Shown here piece after piece: positions 8,060 through 17,000 of a DNA stretch of 35,123 bases. The position numbers and the translations under genes were made by a program. The notes beneath the pieces were generated by a model. That model ran no database searches and was not told the DNA's origin. It saw nothing but the letters and a program-made list of their open reading frames with translations. Every line of letters begins with the position of its first letter. Position 1 is the stretch's first letter. This DNA comes from an uncultured Lewinella sp. (GTDB taxonomy: Bacteria; Bacteroidota; Bacteroidia; Chitinophagales; Saprospiraceae): NCBI GenBank assembly GCA_913057785.1, contig CAJXPD010000092.1, positions 1-35,123 on the forward strand, read 5' to 3'.

Positions 8060-8386
8060 ATGCAAGAGTGGGTAATATTTGAAGGGAAGGCCGAGGATGA
8101 TCTATCCACCACCATTAGGTCGTTGGACGAGTTGAAGTTGACGATGCTGTTCCCCGTGAACATCTTAGGTCGGGGATTTACTTACTACTACGAAGATTGG
8201 ATCTCAGAGTTGGTCATTGAAGAAGGAGAGATCCGTGGGCAGGTACAAGGCTCTGTCCTTTACCAAGTGCGCCTTTGGAAACGGGAATCAGAACTGGTCG
8301 GTAGCTGCAATTGTCCTCATGAGGCGAAATGTAAACACATGGCCGCAATCCTGATCGCTGCTATGCATAAAATTCAAGCCGAATAA
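8060..8386 (+). CDS. Stand-alone SWIM zinc-finger protein
   Basis: This 108-residue protein ends in a SWIM motif: Cys83-x-Cys85-x5-Cys91-x-His93 (CNCPHEAKCKH) followed by a hydrophobic helix. SWIM fingers bind DNA or proteins and usually form the N-terminal part of larger proteins such as SNF2-type helicases. Here nothing follows; the stop is seven bases before the next gene. The N-terminal part holds LGRGFTYYYEDWISELVIEEGEIRG, the strand pattern that usually precedes the finger. It is probably co-transcribed with the acyltransferase and peptidase downstream. Function is unknown; it could be an adaptor or a relic of a helicase. Confidence 0.75.
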   Translation: MQEWVIFEGKAEDDLSTTIRSLDELKLTMLFPVNILGRGFTYYYEDWISELVIEEGEIRGQVQGSVLYQVRLWKRESELVGSCNCPHEAKCKHMAAILIAAMHKIQAE

Positions 8387-8392
8387 TAGCAC

Positions 8393-9562
8393 ATGAAACC
8401 CAACACACCCGACATGCACCGTAGGAACATCGGAATCGATATCCTCCGGGGCCTATCCATTCTGTCTGTTATCTTATTACATTTCAATATCCGAGTCCCC
8501 TTTAAGGAGACCATGATTGGGGAGGCCCTACCAAAGATGTGGTATAGCTTTATTTTCTGGAATGGCTATTATGGAGTCTGCATCTTCTTTGTGATCTCCG
8601 GCTTCTTGATTGCCACCTCTGCGCTAAATAAATGGGGGAGCCTACCCGAAATTAATACTAAGGCCTTTTATGGTATGCGCTTCGCCCGAATTATTCCATT
8701 GTTGAGCTTATTGCTTATTGTACTTTCCTTTTTGCACCTGCAAGGCGCTTCTGGTTTTGTCATTAATGAAGAACGGACCTCCCTGGGAAGAGCGGTGTTA
8801 GCTGCATTAGGGTTTCACATCAATTGGTTAGAGATTAAGGTGGGTTATTTGCCTGGCAATTGGGATGTACTCTGGTCTTTATCGATTGAAGAGACCTTTT
8901 ACTTGTTCTTTCCTTTGTTGTGTTTATTGGTAAAAACAGAGCGACAATTCATTGCGATTGTTGCTATCTTTTTGTTGATCTCTCCTTATGCGCGTACCTC
9001 CTTGTACCCAGGCAATGAGTTGGGAGATAAGAATCACCTAGCTTACCTTGATGCCATTGCCATGGGTTGCGTCGCTGCTATCCTTTCTAAGAGAGATTGG
9101 TTACCACATAAGGCCATCCCTTGGCTTACAGCAATAGGCTGGATATTCGTCGTTGCCGTTGTTTTATTCAAAAGAATAGTCTACCAAGCAGGACTCAGTT
9201 CCATCGGTTTGAATGTAACGCTGCTAGCTATTGGGACGGCCCTAGTACTAATGGGGATGCAGCATCGGATGAAAGAGGGCAGGCAAAAGAATTACCTTGC
9301 CCTTCGATGGTTGGCGGCAATAGGGCGCAATAGCTACGAAATTTACCTGACGCATATGTTTGTTGTTATCCTGCTTGTTAGGTGGTTCAAGGCGTGGGGA
9401 GGAGAAGGCGAATGGATCTGGGGGCTGTATCTTGGTGGAATTCTTTTGTCGGCACTCTTGGGTGAGGCCGTGGCTCGAGGGTTCTCCAACCCTATGAATC
9501 GTTATCTGCGCAAGCGCTTTGTTCCCAATAGCCCATCAACTCCTGTAGCTCAATCCACATGA
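8393..9562 (+). CDS. Acyltransferase 3 family membrane protein (OafA/YrhL-like)
   Basis: The 389-residue protein has about ten hydrophobic segments and the family signature near the N-terminus: RNIGIDILRGLSILSVILLHF, then GVCIFFVISGFLI, MRFARIIPL and NWDVLWSLSIEETFYLFFPLL. These enzymes move acyl groups, often acetyl, from the cytoplasm to extracytoplasmic glycans. The start at 8393 is used; an internal Met at residue 8 is a possible alternative. Its stop codon overlaps the next gene's start (ATGA, 9559-9562), so translation of the two is likely coupled. The acceptor glycan is unknown. Confidence 0.9.
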   Translation: MKPNTPDMHRRNIGIDILRGLSILSVILLHFNIRVPFKETMIGEALPKMWYSFIFWNGYYGVCIFFVISGFLIATSALNKWGSLPEINTKAFYGMRFARIIPLLSLLLIVLSFLHLQGASGFVINEERTSLGRAVLAALGFHINWLEIKVGYLPGNWDVLWSLSIEETFYLFFPLLCLLVKTERQFIAIVAIFLLISPYARTSLYPGNELGDKNHLAYLDAIAMGCVAAILSKRDWLPHKAIPWLTAIGWIFVVAVVLFKRIVYQAGLSSIGLNVTLLAIGTALVLMGMQHRMKEGRQKNYLALRWLAAIGRNSYEIYLTHMFVVILLVRWFKAWGGEGEWIWGLYLGGILLSALLGEAVARGFSNPMNRYLRKRFVPNSPSTPVAQST

Positions 9563-10866
9563 ATCGATTTATATCCAACCTTCTACTGCTGGTTATTCCC
9601 CTTTTGGCTTTTCTTCCTGTAAAGGCCACCCCCATCGATGTCCTGCATTATCGAGCTAGTATTGAGCCTGACATTTCTAACAAAAAGGTAAAAGGCACAG
9701 TAAGTATTGAATTTAAAGCTTTACACAACACCCGAGAAATCAGCTTCGATTGCGATGGGCTCAAGATTAGTCAACTCGAGCTAATCGGCATAGCCAGTTC
9801 ATATGTTATCAAGGGGCGAAAAGTATATATCCGATTACAAGAAAGTCTGGAAACTACAGAGACCTATGAGGTGCAGATGACCTACGAAGGAAATCCGCGT
9901 TGGGGCGTTGTATTCCATCCGGAAGTACCTAGTGTGAGTACCGTTTTTTCGACCAGTCAGTGGATGGTATGCAAAGAGGCTATAGAGGATAAGGCTACTC
10001 TCGACCTTACCATTATTGCTCCTAAGGGATTAACGATAGTAGCCTCGGGACAATGGCGAGGACAAACCGAACTAAGTGGAGAAAGAATCGCCTCTAACTG
10101 GCTACTGAAGCAGCCTGTTTCAGCTTACATTTTTGGCTTTGCTATCGGACCTTTTCATTCTACTTCTCAAAAACATAGACATACCCATTTTCATTACTTC
10201 TCCGCACAACGCAACAGCAAGGAACTCCTGCAAATCTTTACCGAGACGGCTAATATGCTGGATTTCTTCGAAGAAAAATCCGGCATTCGATACCCCGATT
10301 CCACTTACCATCAAATTCTATTCAAGGGTAGCATATCACAGGAAATGGCCAACTTCTGTATCCTGAGAGAAAACTATGGAGAACAGGTGCTCAACGACTC
10401 CGCAGCGGTCAATCTCTCCGGCCATGAATTAGCCCACCAGTGGTGGGGGAATCAGGTCACTTGTAAAGACTGGACTCACTTTTGGCTAAACGAAGGGATG
10501 GCTGTCTATATGTCTACAGCATTTCGAGAACATCGCTGGGGAAAGGAGGCTTACGAAGCGGATATGAAGGTGTACTATGATGCTTTCCAAAAGGTAGTTC
10601 AAAAAGGGAAGGATAAAGCGTTGGTATTTCCGCATTGGAATAACCCTAGTTCAGATGACCGGATCTTGGTTTACTATAAAGGGGCTTATGTTTTTCATCT
10701 ACTACGACAAGAATTAGGCGATCAAACCTTTTGGCAAGCTTTGCAGAAGTATACCCAAACCTATTATGGCAAATCAGTTGTAACTACAGACCTCCAGCGC
10801 ATCTTCGAGGAGGTGAGTCGCCTCGATCTAGATCCTTTTTTCAACAAATGGGTGTACAAAAAATAG
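9559..10866 (+). CDS. Secreted M1-type metallopeptidase with altered GAMEN motif
   Basis: This 435-residue protein has a signal peptide (hydrophobic to about residue 24). The gluzincin active site is complete: His289-Glu290-x-x-His293 and Glu312 in NEGMA, with 18 residues between the second His and this Glu as in M1 aminopeptidases. The expected exopeptidase motif G-x-M-E-N reads Q-E-M263-A264-N265, so the glutamate that anchors the substrate N-terminus is replaced by Ala. It ends after the catalytic domain and a short helical tail, so it lacks the large C-terminal domain of PepN-type enzymes. Zinc hydrolase chemistry is likely; strict aminopeptidase activity is doubtful. It overlaps the acyltransferase gene by four bases. 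Confidence 0.85.
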   Translation: MNRFISNLLLLVIPLLAFLPVKATPIDVLHYRASIEPDISNKKVKGTVSIEFKALHNTREISFDCDGLKISQLELIGIASSYVIKGRKVYIRLQESLETTETYEVQMTYEGNPRWGVVFHPEVPSVSTVFSTSQWMVCKEAIEDKATLDLTIIAPKGLTIVASGQWRGQTELSGERIASNWLLKQPVSAYIFGFAIGPFHSTSQKHRHTHFHYFSAQRNSKELLQIFTETANMLDFFEEKSGIRYPDSTYHQILFKGSISQEMANFCILRENYGEQVLNDSAAVNLSGHELAHQWWGNQVTCKDWTHFWLNEGMAVYMSTAFREHRWGKEAYEADMKVYYDAFQKVVQKGKDKALVFPHWNNPSSDDRILVYYKGAYVFHLLRQELGDQTFWQALQKYTQTYYGKSVVTTDLQRIFEEVSRLDLDPFFNKWVYKK

Positions 10867-10893
10867 CGGCCCTCCCGAGGAGTCGACCGCTAT
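10863..10893. terminator. Two-level stem-loop between convergent genes
   Basis: ATAGCGG (10863-10869) pairs with CCGCTAT (10887-10893), and CTCC/GGAG inside forms a second stem with a CGA loop. It starts at the peptidase stop codon and lies 41 bp from the end of the opposing dioxygenase gene, so it may stop transcription from both sides. No strong T-run is present. Confidence 0.5.
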
Positions 10894-10934
10894 CTATAAA
10901 TAAACTGCCTTGTATGCTACTTAAGCTCTAGATC

Positions 10935-12347
10935 TTATAGCTCCGTGGATTGCTCCACATAGTCTGTTCTTTTTAAAGGAGTCTTCACTAATTCCTTGTA
11001 TCCTCCTGTCACATTTATCACTCCTGCAAAACCTCTTGCCTTTAAAATGGAAGCAGCTACCAATGATCGATATCCGCTTACACAATGGAGATAATAGATC
11101 TTGTCTCGCTCAACTTGTCCCATGTTTTGGTTGATAAAGTCTAGCGGGAAATTTTGCGCACCAACTAGGTGTTCCGCATTAAACTCGCTGGCCTTACGTA
11201 CATCTAGTACATCTAGGTTGCTACCATCAAATAAGCGAGCAAAACGCGCTGGGTCGATTTCAGATATGGCATCTAATTCTTCCCCAACTATTTCCCATTG
11301 CTCTACTCCACCTTCTAAATACCCAATGGCATTATCATAGCCCACGCGAGCTAGTCGGGTCACTACTTCCTTCTCGCGACCAGGCTCTGCAATGAAAAGA
11401 ATCGGTTGCTTAAGGTCTGTAATCAAAGCACCAACCCAAGCAGCAAAACTTCCATCTAAGCCGATAAAAATGGACCCTGGAATAAAGCCCTTGGCAAAAG
11501 CACCTTTGCTTCTGGTATCCAATACCAATGCTTCTTCCGCTTCCCAAGCCATTTTAAAAGCGCGTACACTCAAAGCTTGCAGTCCTCGTTCTCTCACTAC
11601 ATCTATACTCTCATATCCCATTTTGTTGAGCACCGCATTCTTTGGGAAATACTGAGGTGGCGCAACCAATCCAGTAGTCACTTCTTTAATGAATTCTGCC
11701 TTAGACATATCAGCGCGCAAGGCATAATTCACCAGCTTCTGCTGCCCTAGTGTTCCTTGCGTATCACTACTCATTTTCTTACCACAAGCTGATCCGGCAC
11801 CATGCCCAGGAAAGACGATCACTTCATCTGCTAAGGGCATAATCCTATTGCGGAGGCTATCAAACAAATAGCCCGCCAAATCCTCTCTAGTCAACTCACC
11901 TTGCTTGATCGCCAAATCTGGGCGACCAACATCTCCTAAAAACAAGGTGTCGCCAGTAAAAATGGCGTAGTCTTGTCCAGATTCATCTTTCAGCAAATAG
12001 GTCGTACTCTCCATCGTATGTCCAGGAGTATGTAACACCTGAATGCTCACATTCCCCACCTGCAACACCTCATTATCTTCCGCTACATAAGCCTCGAAGG
12101 CGGGAGCAGCTGTAGGTCCATACACTATCTTGGCTCCTGTCTTCTTGGCCAGGTCTAAATGACCGGACACAAAGTCAGCATGAAAATGGGTTTCTAGGAT
12201 GTATTTGATTTGAGCACCGTCCTTTTCTGCTCTTTCTAAATAAGGCTCTGTCTCACGTAGGGGGTCAATCACTACTGCCTCTCCATTGCTTTCAATATAA
12301 TAGGCTGCTTCTGCCAAGCAACCGGTATAGATTTGCTCTACTTTCAT
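10935..12347 (-). CDS. Persulfide dioxygenase-rhodanese (CstB-like MBL-fold protein)
   Basis: This 470-residue protein has three parts. Residues 1 to about 250 form a metallo-beta-lactamase fold of the ETHE1/persulfide dioxygenase class (His54-x-His56-x-Asp58 in THFHADFVSGH, then HTPGHT and FTGDTLFLGDVGRPDL). Residues about 260-350 form a rhodanese-like domain without an active cysteine (LFIAEPGREKE). Residues about 365-455 form an active-looking rhodanese with Cys422 in HCVSGYRS. The order dioxygenase, silent rhodanese, active rhodanese is that of staphylococcal CstB, which oxidises persulfide and transfers the sulfur, giving thiosulfate. It stands alone and converges on the peptidase gene. 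Role: cytoplasmic sulfide/persulfide detoxification. Confidence 0.9.
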   Translation of the reverse strand: MKVEQIYTGCLAEAAYYIESNGEAVVIDPLRETEPYLERAEKDGAQIKYILETHFHADFVSGHLDLAKKTGAKIVYGPTAAPAFEAYVAEDNEVLQVGNVSIQVLHTPGHTMESTTYLLKDESGQDYAIFTGDTLFLGDVGRPDLAIKQGELTREDLAGYLFDSLRNRIMPLADEVIVFPGHGAGSACGKKMSSDTQGTLGQQKLVNYALRADMSKAEFIKEVTTGLVAPPQYFPKNAVLNKMGYESIDVVRERGLQALSVRAFKMAWEAEEALVLDTRSKGAFAKGFIPGSIFIGLDGSFAAWVGALITDLKQPILFIAEPGREKEVVTRLARVGYDNAIGYLEGGVEQWEIVGEELDAISEIDPARFARLFDGSNLDVLDVRKASEFNAEHLVGAQNFPLDFINQNMGQVERDKIYYLHCVSGYRSLVAASILKARGFAGVINVTGGYKELVKTPLKRTDYVEQSTEL

Positions 12348-12479
12348 GGTTTAAGCACGCCTGGGTCCGCTTTTCCGGTACCAAAGGCGATTTTTTTATC
12401 CTTCTTCGACAATCTTGCGGACAATCATAAAATGAGAGGCAAAAGCGCATACTAACGATAACTGTCAGTAAAGCGTTGA

Positions 12480-12513
12480 ATTTCATTTTTGAATGTCTTC
12501 AAACACGAGATTT
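12480..12513. repeat. Copy 1 of a 34-bp dispersed repeat
   Basis: Matches 33541-33574 at 30 of 34 positions in direct orientation; shared core TTGAATGTCTT-(C/T)-AAA-(C/T)-ACGAG. It lies in a gene-free gap, 133 bp upstream of the dioxygenase gene start. Confidence 0.6.
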
Positions 12514-12536
12514 ATCGAAGATTTTTTAATATAAAA

Positions 12537-12588
12537 ATATGATCATTTATTCATGTATTTAGGTGGAATTCACCTTTAACGATCATAT
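12537..12588. repeat. Nested inverted repeat
   Basis: ATATGATC (12537-12544) pairs with GATCATAT (12581-12588); inside, AGGTG (12561-12565) pairs with CACCT (12571-12575). It could form a small cruciform or act as a binding site. Confidence 0.35.
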
Positions 12589-12803
12589 CTCTATGGGCAA
12601 CGTGAAGAGCACATAAGCTTGAGTTTTTCTCTTCCAAGAAGAGATAGTTATCCTATATTTTGGTTTAATATCTAATCCAAAATTAGGGGCTATCCTTCCT
12701 CTTTTCAGTGAGCAGAATCACAAAGACTGATGATATTTGTCACCCTCGATGTAGAAAGGAAATCGTTATTAAGGAAAGTTTATTAATCCGTATAAAATTA
12801 GAG

Positions 12804-12832
12804 CGGGGCGAGCCTTGCAAAGACTAGCCCCT
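12804..12832 (-). terminator. Possible terminator of the ThuA gene
   Basis: On the minus strand, about 60-85 bases after the ThuA stop codon, GGGGCTAG and CTCGCCCC form an eight-pair stem with one mismatch around an 11-base loop, followed by an AT-rich stretch. Coordinates are approximate to a base or two. Confidence 0.35.
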
Positions 12833-12891
12833 GAAATAGAGTTTACGTAATTTAAGCTTGATACAGCAGATACCTGCCTACCCAATGGGAA

Positions 12892-13752
12892 CTATTGCCC
12901 TGCCCATTCAATACCCCGTTTTAATAGCTCCAACACTTTCTCCTCAGCAAAGGCGTCCCCAGAATGCCCTAGGGCAGAATAGAAGCTCCTTCCTCCTCCT
13001 GCTAACTCTTTGTACCAAACAATAGGATGATCATCCCCCATCCCAAAATCCTTGTCAGTGATCAACGACCCGAGATTCCCGCTAGGATTAAAAGTGTTCT
13101 CATCTACTGTGTAAACAGGAGTAAAGCCATTATCACGAGGGTTATTATTGAATACATACCATTCTTCACTCCTAGTCCATTTAGGTGCAAGATGTTTGCA
13201 TGGGAAAACGCTTGAAGAATCACATTCCAAATACATATCTGCCAATTGAAATTGTGGTTGCAGCGAGTGATGACTGAAACGAGCACCGATTAGTTCATCT
13301 TCGTACCAGTCCCATTTATGCGATCCATCTCCTGAACCGTGAACCCCAACAAAACCACCTCCTTTCTCCATATAGGATTTGAAAGCGGCTCTTTGCTCAT
13401 CTCTTAGCACTTTCCCAGTGCAATTATTCCATATTACAACATCGAATTGTGCCAACTGCTCCGCATTGAAAACAGCACCATTTGCAGTAGAGAATAAGGT
13501 CCAACCGTTGTCCTCTGCTATTTTCTGGAAGGCTGGGATGGCAGCCTTGATTGCCCCAGCATGTCTAAAGGCATTGGTCTTGGAGAAAAGTAGGACGGAA
13601 AAGTCATTCATTTCCGTAGGTAACTTAGGCGCTCGCGATTCATAATCGGGAATGCCATTTTTTGCCTTGTAGATAAAAAATCCAATATTGATCACTACAA
13701 TAGTTATTAGCGTCAATACAATGTATAGGATCGTTTTGAGTGCTTGTTTCAT
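12892..13752 (-). CDS. Membrane-anchored ThuA-domain protein
   Basis: The 286-residue protein has an N-terminal hydrophobic segment (about residues 8-28) that should anchor it with the rest outside the cytoplasm. The remainder is a ThuA (trehalose-utilisation, class I glutamine amidotransferase-like) domain: VLLFSKTNAFRHAGAIKAAIPAF, FDVVIWNNCTG, GGGFVGVHGSGD, WDWYEDELIGARFSHH, and near the end DDHPIVWYKE and GHSGDAF. ThuA proteins are linked to metabolism of oxidised (3-keto) sugars, but the chemistry of this subtype is not settled. It closely parallels the ThuA part of the large fusion just upstream on the same strand (285-bp gap), so the two probably work on related substrates. Confidence 0.88.
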   Translation of the reverse strand: MKQALKTILYIVLTLITIVVINIGFFIYKAKNGIPDYESRAPKLPTEMNDFSVLLFSKTNAFRHAGAIKAAIPAFQKIAEDNGWTLFSTANGAVFNAEQLAQFDVVIWNNCTGKVLRDEQRAAFKSYMEKGGGFVGVHGSGDGSHKWDWYEDELIGARFSHHSLQPQFQLADMYLECDSSSVFPCKHLAPKWTRSEEWYVFNNNPRDNGFTPVYTVDENTFNPSGNLGSLITDKDFGMGDDHPIVWYKELAGGGRSFYSALGHSGDAFAEEKVLELLKRGIEWAGQ

Positions 13753-13842
13753 GAGTTGGTGTTATTGAAGTTGTCTAAAGCTATTCTGATGGTTGCCTTA
13801 CAAGTCCTTGATCTCGAATACTTCAGCTATTTATCGTCCCGT

Positions 13843-13889
13843 ACATTCCATGTACGAAACCTGCCTGGCTAGCGCCAGCAGACAGGCGC
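13843..13889. repeat. Pair of short palindromes in the ThuA-ThuA gap
   Basis: CGTACA-TTCCA-TGTACG is followed within about ten bases by a GCCTG...CAGGC stem that encloses GGCTAGCGCC. The tract CAGACAGGC also occurs inside the MITE-like element at 18371-18379. The rest of the 13753-14037 gap should hold the promoter for the downstream ThuA gene; no clear promoter box was found. Confidence 0.35.
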
Positions 13890-13990
13890 AAAATCAGCTT
13901 CGTCTTCAAAATCAATCCCTTATTATCCAACTCAACACAAAACTCTATACAACTTCATTAAAAGGAAGGACGATGCAAGAAGAAAGTATA

Positions 13991-14019
13991 ATGGAAGCCT
14001 TCTGATAGAAGGCTTCCAT
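13991..14019 (-). terminator. 13-bp perfect stem-loop after the large ThuA/PQQ gene
   Basis: Arms 13991-14003 and 14007-14019 are perfect complements around a GAT loop. On the minus strand the hairpin starts 19 bases after the stop codon of the 14038-17454 gene and is followed by a T-rich but broken run. It probably ends that transcript. Confidence 0.65.
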
Positions 14020-14037
14020 CGATAAGTTTGCCATCTA

Positions 14038-17000
14038 TTAGTTGTTCATGGCTTGATTATCGAAGTAAAAGGACACGATACCGGTAACTGGTTTTTCGCC
14101 TGTATTTGAGAACGTCACATACAAATCATGCACGCCTTCCACTTCTTTGATAGTAGTAAATTCTTTGTCTTCTCCAAAGCTGGCAATGCCGATGGATAAG
14201 TCCACTTCAGCTATAGCTGGGCCATCTATTGCATCAACACGGAAAGTAATTTTCCCACCCTCCATGAAGGCACCTGCTTTCAAATAGTGAATTAAAATCC
14301 CTTTCACCCCAGTTAGATCTAGCTGGGAATACATGACATAACCATTATTCTGTGCAATGACAATATCCAGGTCTTCTTCTACCATGCCTTGAGCTTGTTC
14401 AGGAGTAAGGGTAAAGCGCATGGATTTCTCCAAGATGGCATAGTCTGCCGCTAGTACGGTTGGACTCTTTAGTACGATCTCTTGTTGTGCCACTAGAGGT
14501 CCGATCACCTTACCTCCTTTATCCTGATAGGAGGCCCGAAAAATATATTTCCCTTCTGGGTTCCCAGATTCGTGTTGATCAAAAATATAACTACCCTTGG
14601 TGCCAAGACTATTAGCTAAAGCACCAGCATCTCCAGCTAGAGAAAGGATATATTTAGACATTTGCTCTGCCTCGCTATTGGATAATTGTGGGTGGGCAGC
14701 CATAGCAATTTCTCCCCAAACACCTCCACCACCAGCAATGATTTTCTCGGCTAGATATTGGACTGCTTTATCATCATTCTGATACTTCTGTGCTACTTCC
14801 ACATAGGATGGGCCAACTGACTTCTGGGCTTTCTGATGGCAAGCACTACAATCCGATTGCTCTATCAATCGCTGTCCCAAGATAAATAAGGAAGCTTCTT
14901 GCATGGCTTGATGCCCTATCGCACTTTCATTGGCATCATATCCCCGCTCCAAATAGTCGATACTTACCGTCACAGATTGTGGATCGATTCCACTGCCCAA
15001 CTGACCATCTTCCGCATCCTCTACTTTCACCTCATAGTCTAGGCGTTGGCCATCCCAATAGAAGCTGCGGTTGCCAACAAAATCCCAACTCAACTCAGGC
15101 ATCGCATTTCCAGCCAAGATCGTAGTACTAGCCTCTGCGGACTCTCCGGAAGGGTCCGTCACTACCAGGCGTGCCTTATACTCGCCTGCTTTCTCAAAGG
15201 TGAAGGAAGGATTAGGCTCAGTGGCATCTACCTTGTCATCTCCATCAAAATACCATTCGTAGGTAAGTTCATCCCCATCAAAGTCCTTGGTATTTGCTGC
15301 GCTAAAGTTGACAGCAAGCGGCAAGGCTCCTACAGTTTGATCCGCATCAATCTGAGCAACGGGTTTCCGGTTACCAGAATTGTACTGAATGTGTACCAGA
15401 CGGGCATCTGGATTATCCGAGAACCAAATCGTACCGTATTCTAGCATATACATATCTCCATTCGGCCCCATGATAATATCGGTCGGATTACTAAACTTAT
15501 AACTCGGCATAAAGCGCTCCATCCGCTTAAAATTCTGTTCTTCATCCATAGTCACTGCCATGATCCACCCACGCATCCAATCATAGATAAAAAGCTTTCC
15601 GTCATAGTACCCTGGGAATCGCCCAGGATTCTCTGGATAGTCATCTACGTAAAACACTGGACCAGCCATGGCATTTCTTCCTCCATCTCCCACCAACGGA
15701 AATTCTGAAGAAGGTCCGTATGGATACCAAATGAATGCTGGATTGGTAGGAGGCAATTCTCGAGCCCCAGTATTATTGGGAGATTGATTAATCGGCTTCT
15801 CTGGATCGAATGGGTCGAAAGAAGCTTGTACCGCGAAATCGTATTTATTGTAAGGCTGATTGTTCGCAATGAAGTACGGCCAACCGTAGAAACCGGCCTT
15901 CTTAGCTTGATTTACCTCATCATATCCACGAGGTCCTCGGCCTAAGCTATCTCTACCAGCATCCGGTCCTACCTCACCCCAGTACAAATAACCATTGCGT
16001 TGATCCACTGAAATACGGAAGGGGTTTCTACATCCCATCACATAGATCTCTGGTCTGCCTTCATCACTCCCTTCTGCGAAAAGATTTCCTGAAGGAATGG
16101 AATAGGTACCATCAGCTTCTGGTTTAATTCGCAAAATCTTTCCCCGAAGATCATTAGTATTAGCTGAGGATTTTTGTGCATCCCAAGGGCCTCGATCGGT
16201 CCTCTCATCACTAGGAGAGAAACCGTCTGACTCATGCGGATTGGTGTTATCGCCCAAGGATATATACAGTAAACCTTCGGGACCAAACTCCATACTACCC
16301 GCCGAATGACAGCACTCCTCTCGTTGTGTAGGAATCTCCAACATCACCTTTTCGGAAGCCATATCGATAGAGCCATAGTCAGCAGCCATGGTGAAGCGAG
16401 AAATATTTTGCTGCCACTTTTCAGGATGAGAATAAAAGAGGTATATCCAATTGTTTTCTTCAAACTTCGGATCCAAAGCCAAGCCCAAAAGGCCATCTTC
16501 AAATTTAGATGACACTTCTATTTGCTGAATCAAACTAGAACTATCTACAGCGGGATCAAATAATCGAACCGCACCTTTCCGCTCTACAAACAACAACTTA
16601 CCATCGGGCAAGATTTCCAATTCCATGGGCTCATCTAATTGATCTTCCAATACGACCTTAATAAACCGGTTCTCCTCCGGAGCTACATTAGCATTGCTAA
16701 AGTCTAATCTTTCTGCTGGGCCAGCTGCATAGTTAATCCCCCCTAACAGGTGATCCAAAAACAAGGGATCACTAAAGGATTCCGGGGTATGGCCTAAGCC
16801 GGTATACCAAGCACGCCCACCATCAAATTCATGATACCAGGCGATAGGGTGGTTCTCCCCATTGGTCCCACCTTCGTAGGAAGTCTCATCCAAATTCAAC
16901 AAAACAGTCAGGTCCGCTTGAATATCTTTATAGTTGTACCATTCATCATTTCGGTGCCATACCTCGGGCAACATGGAGGTACTTTCGTGTGTGCCATCGA

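Larger units (their letters stand above)
12348..12891. other. 544-bp non-coding gap with structured DNA
   Basis: No convincing gene is present; short open frames here have no family features. The part near 12348 should hold the promoter of the dioxygenase gene, but no TAnnTTTG box was found. The gap holds a 34-bp repeat (12480-12513), a nested inverted repeat (12537-12588), a small hairpin (12628-12644) and a GC-rich hairpin near 12804-12832 that may end the ThuA transcript coming from the right. Confidence 0.6.

Noticed and set aside
12292..12486. 64-codon minus-strand frame upstream of the CstB-like gene
   Set aside because: It overlaps the first part of that gene in another frame and has no family features.
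15046..15444. 132-codon plus-strand frame inside the ThuA/PQQ fusion
   Set aside because: Antisense to conserved PKD and propeller sequence; no coding signature.
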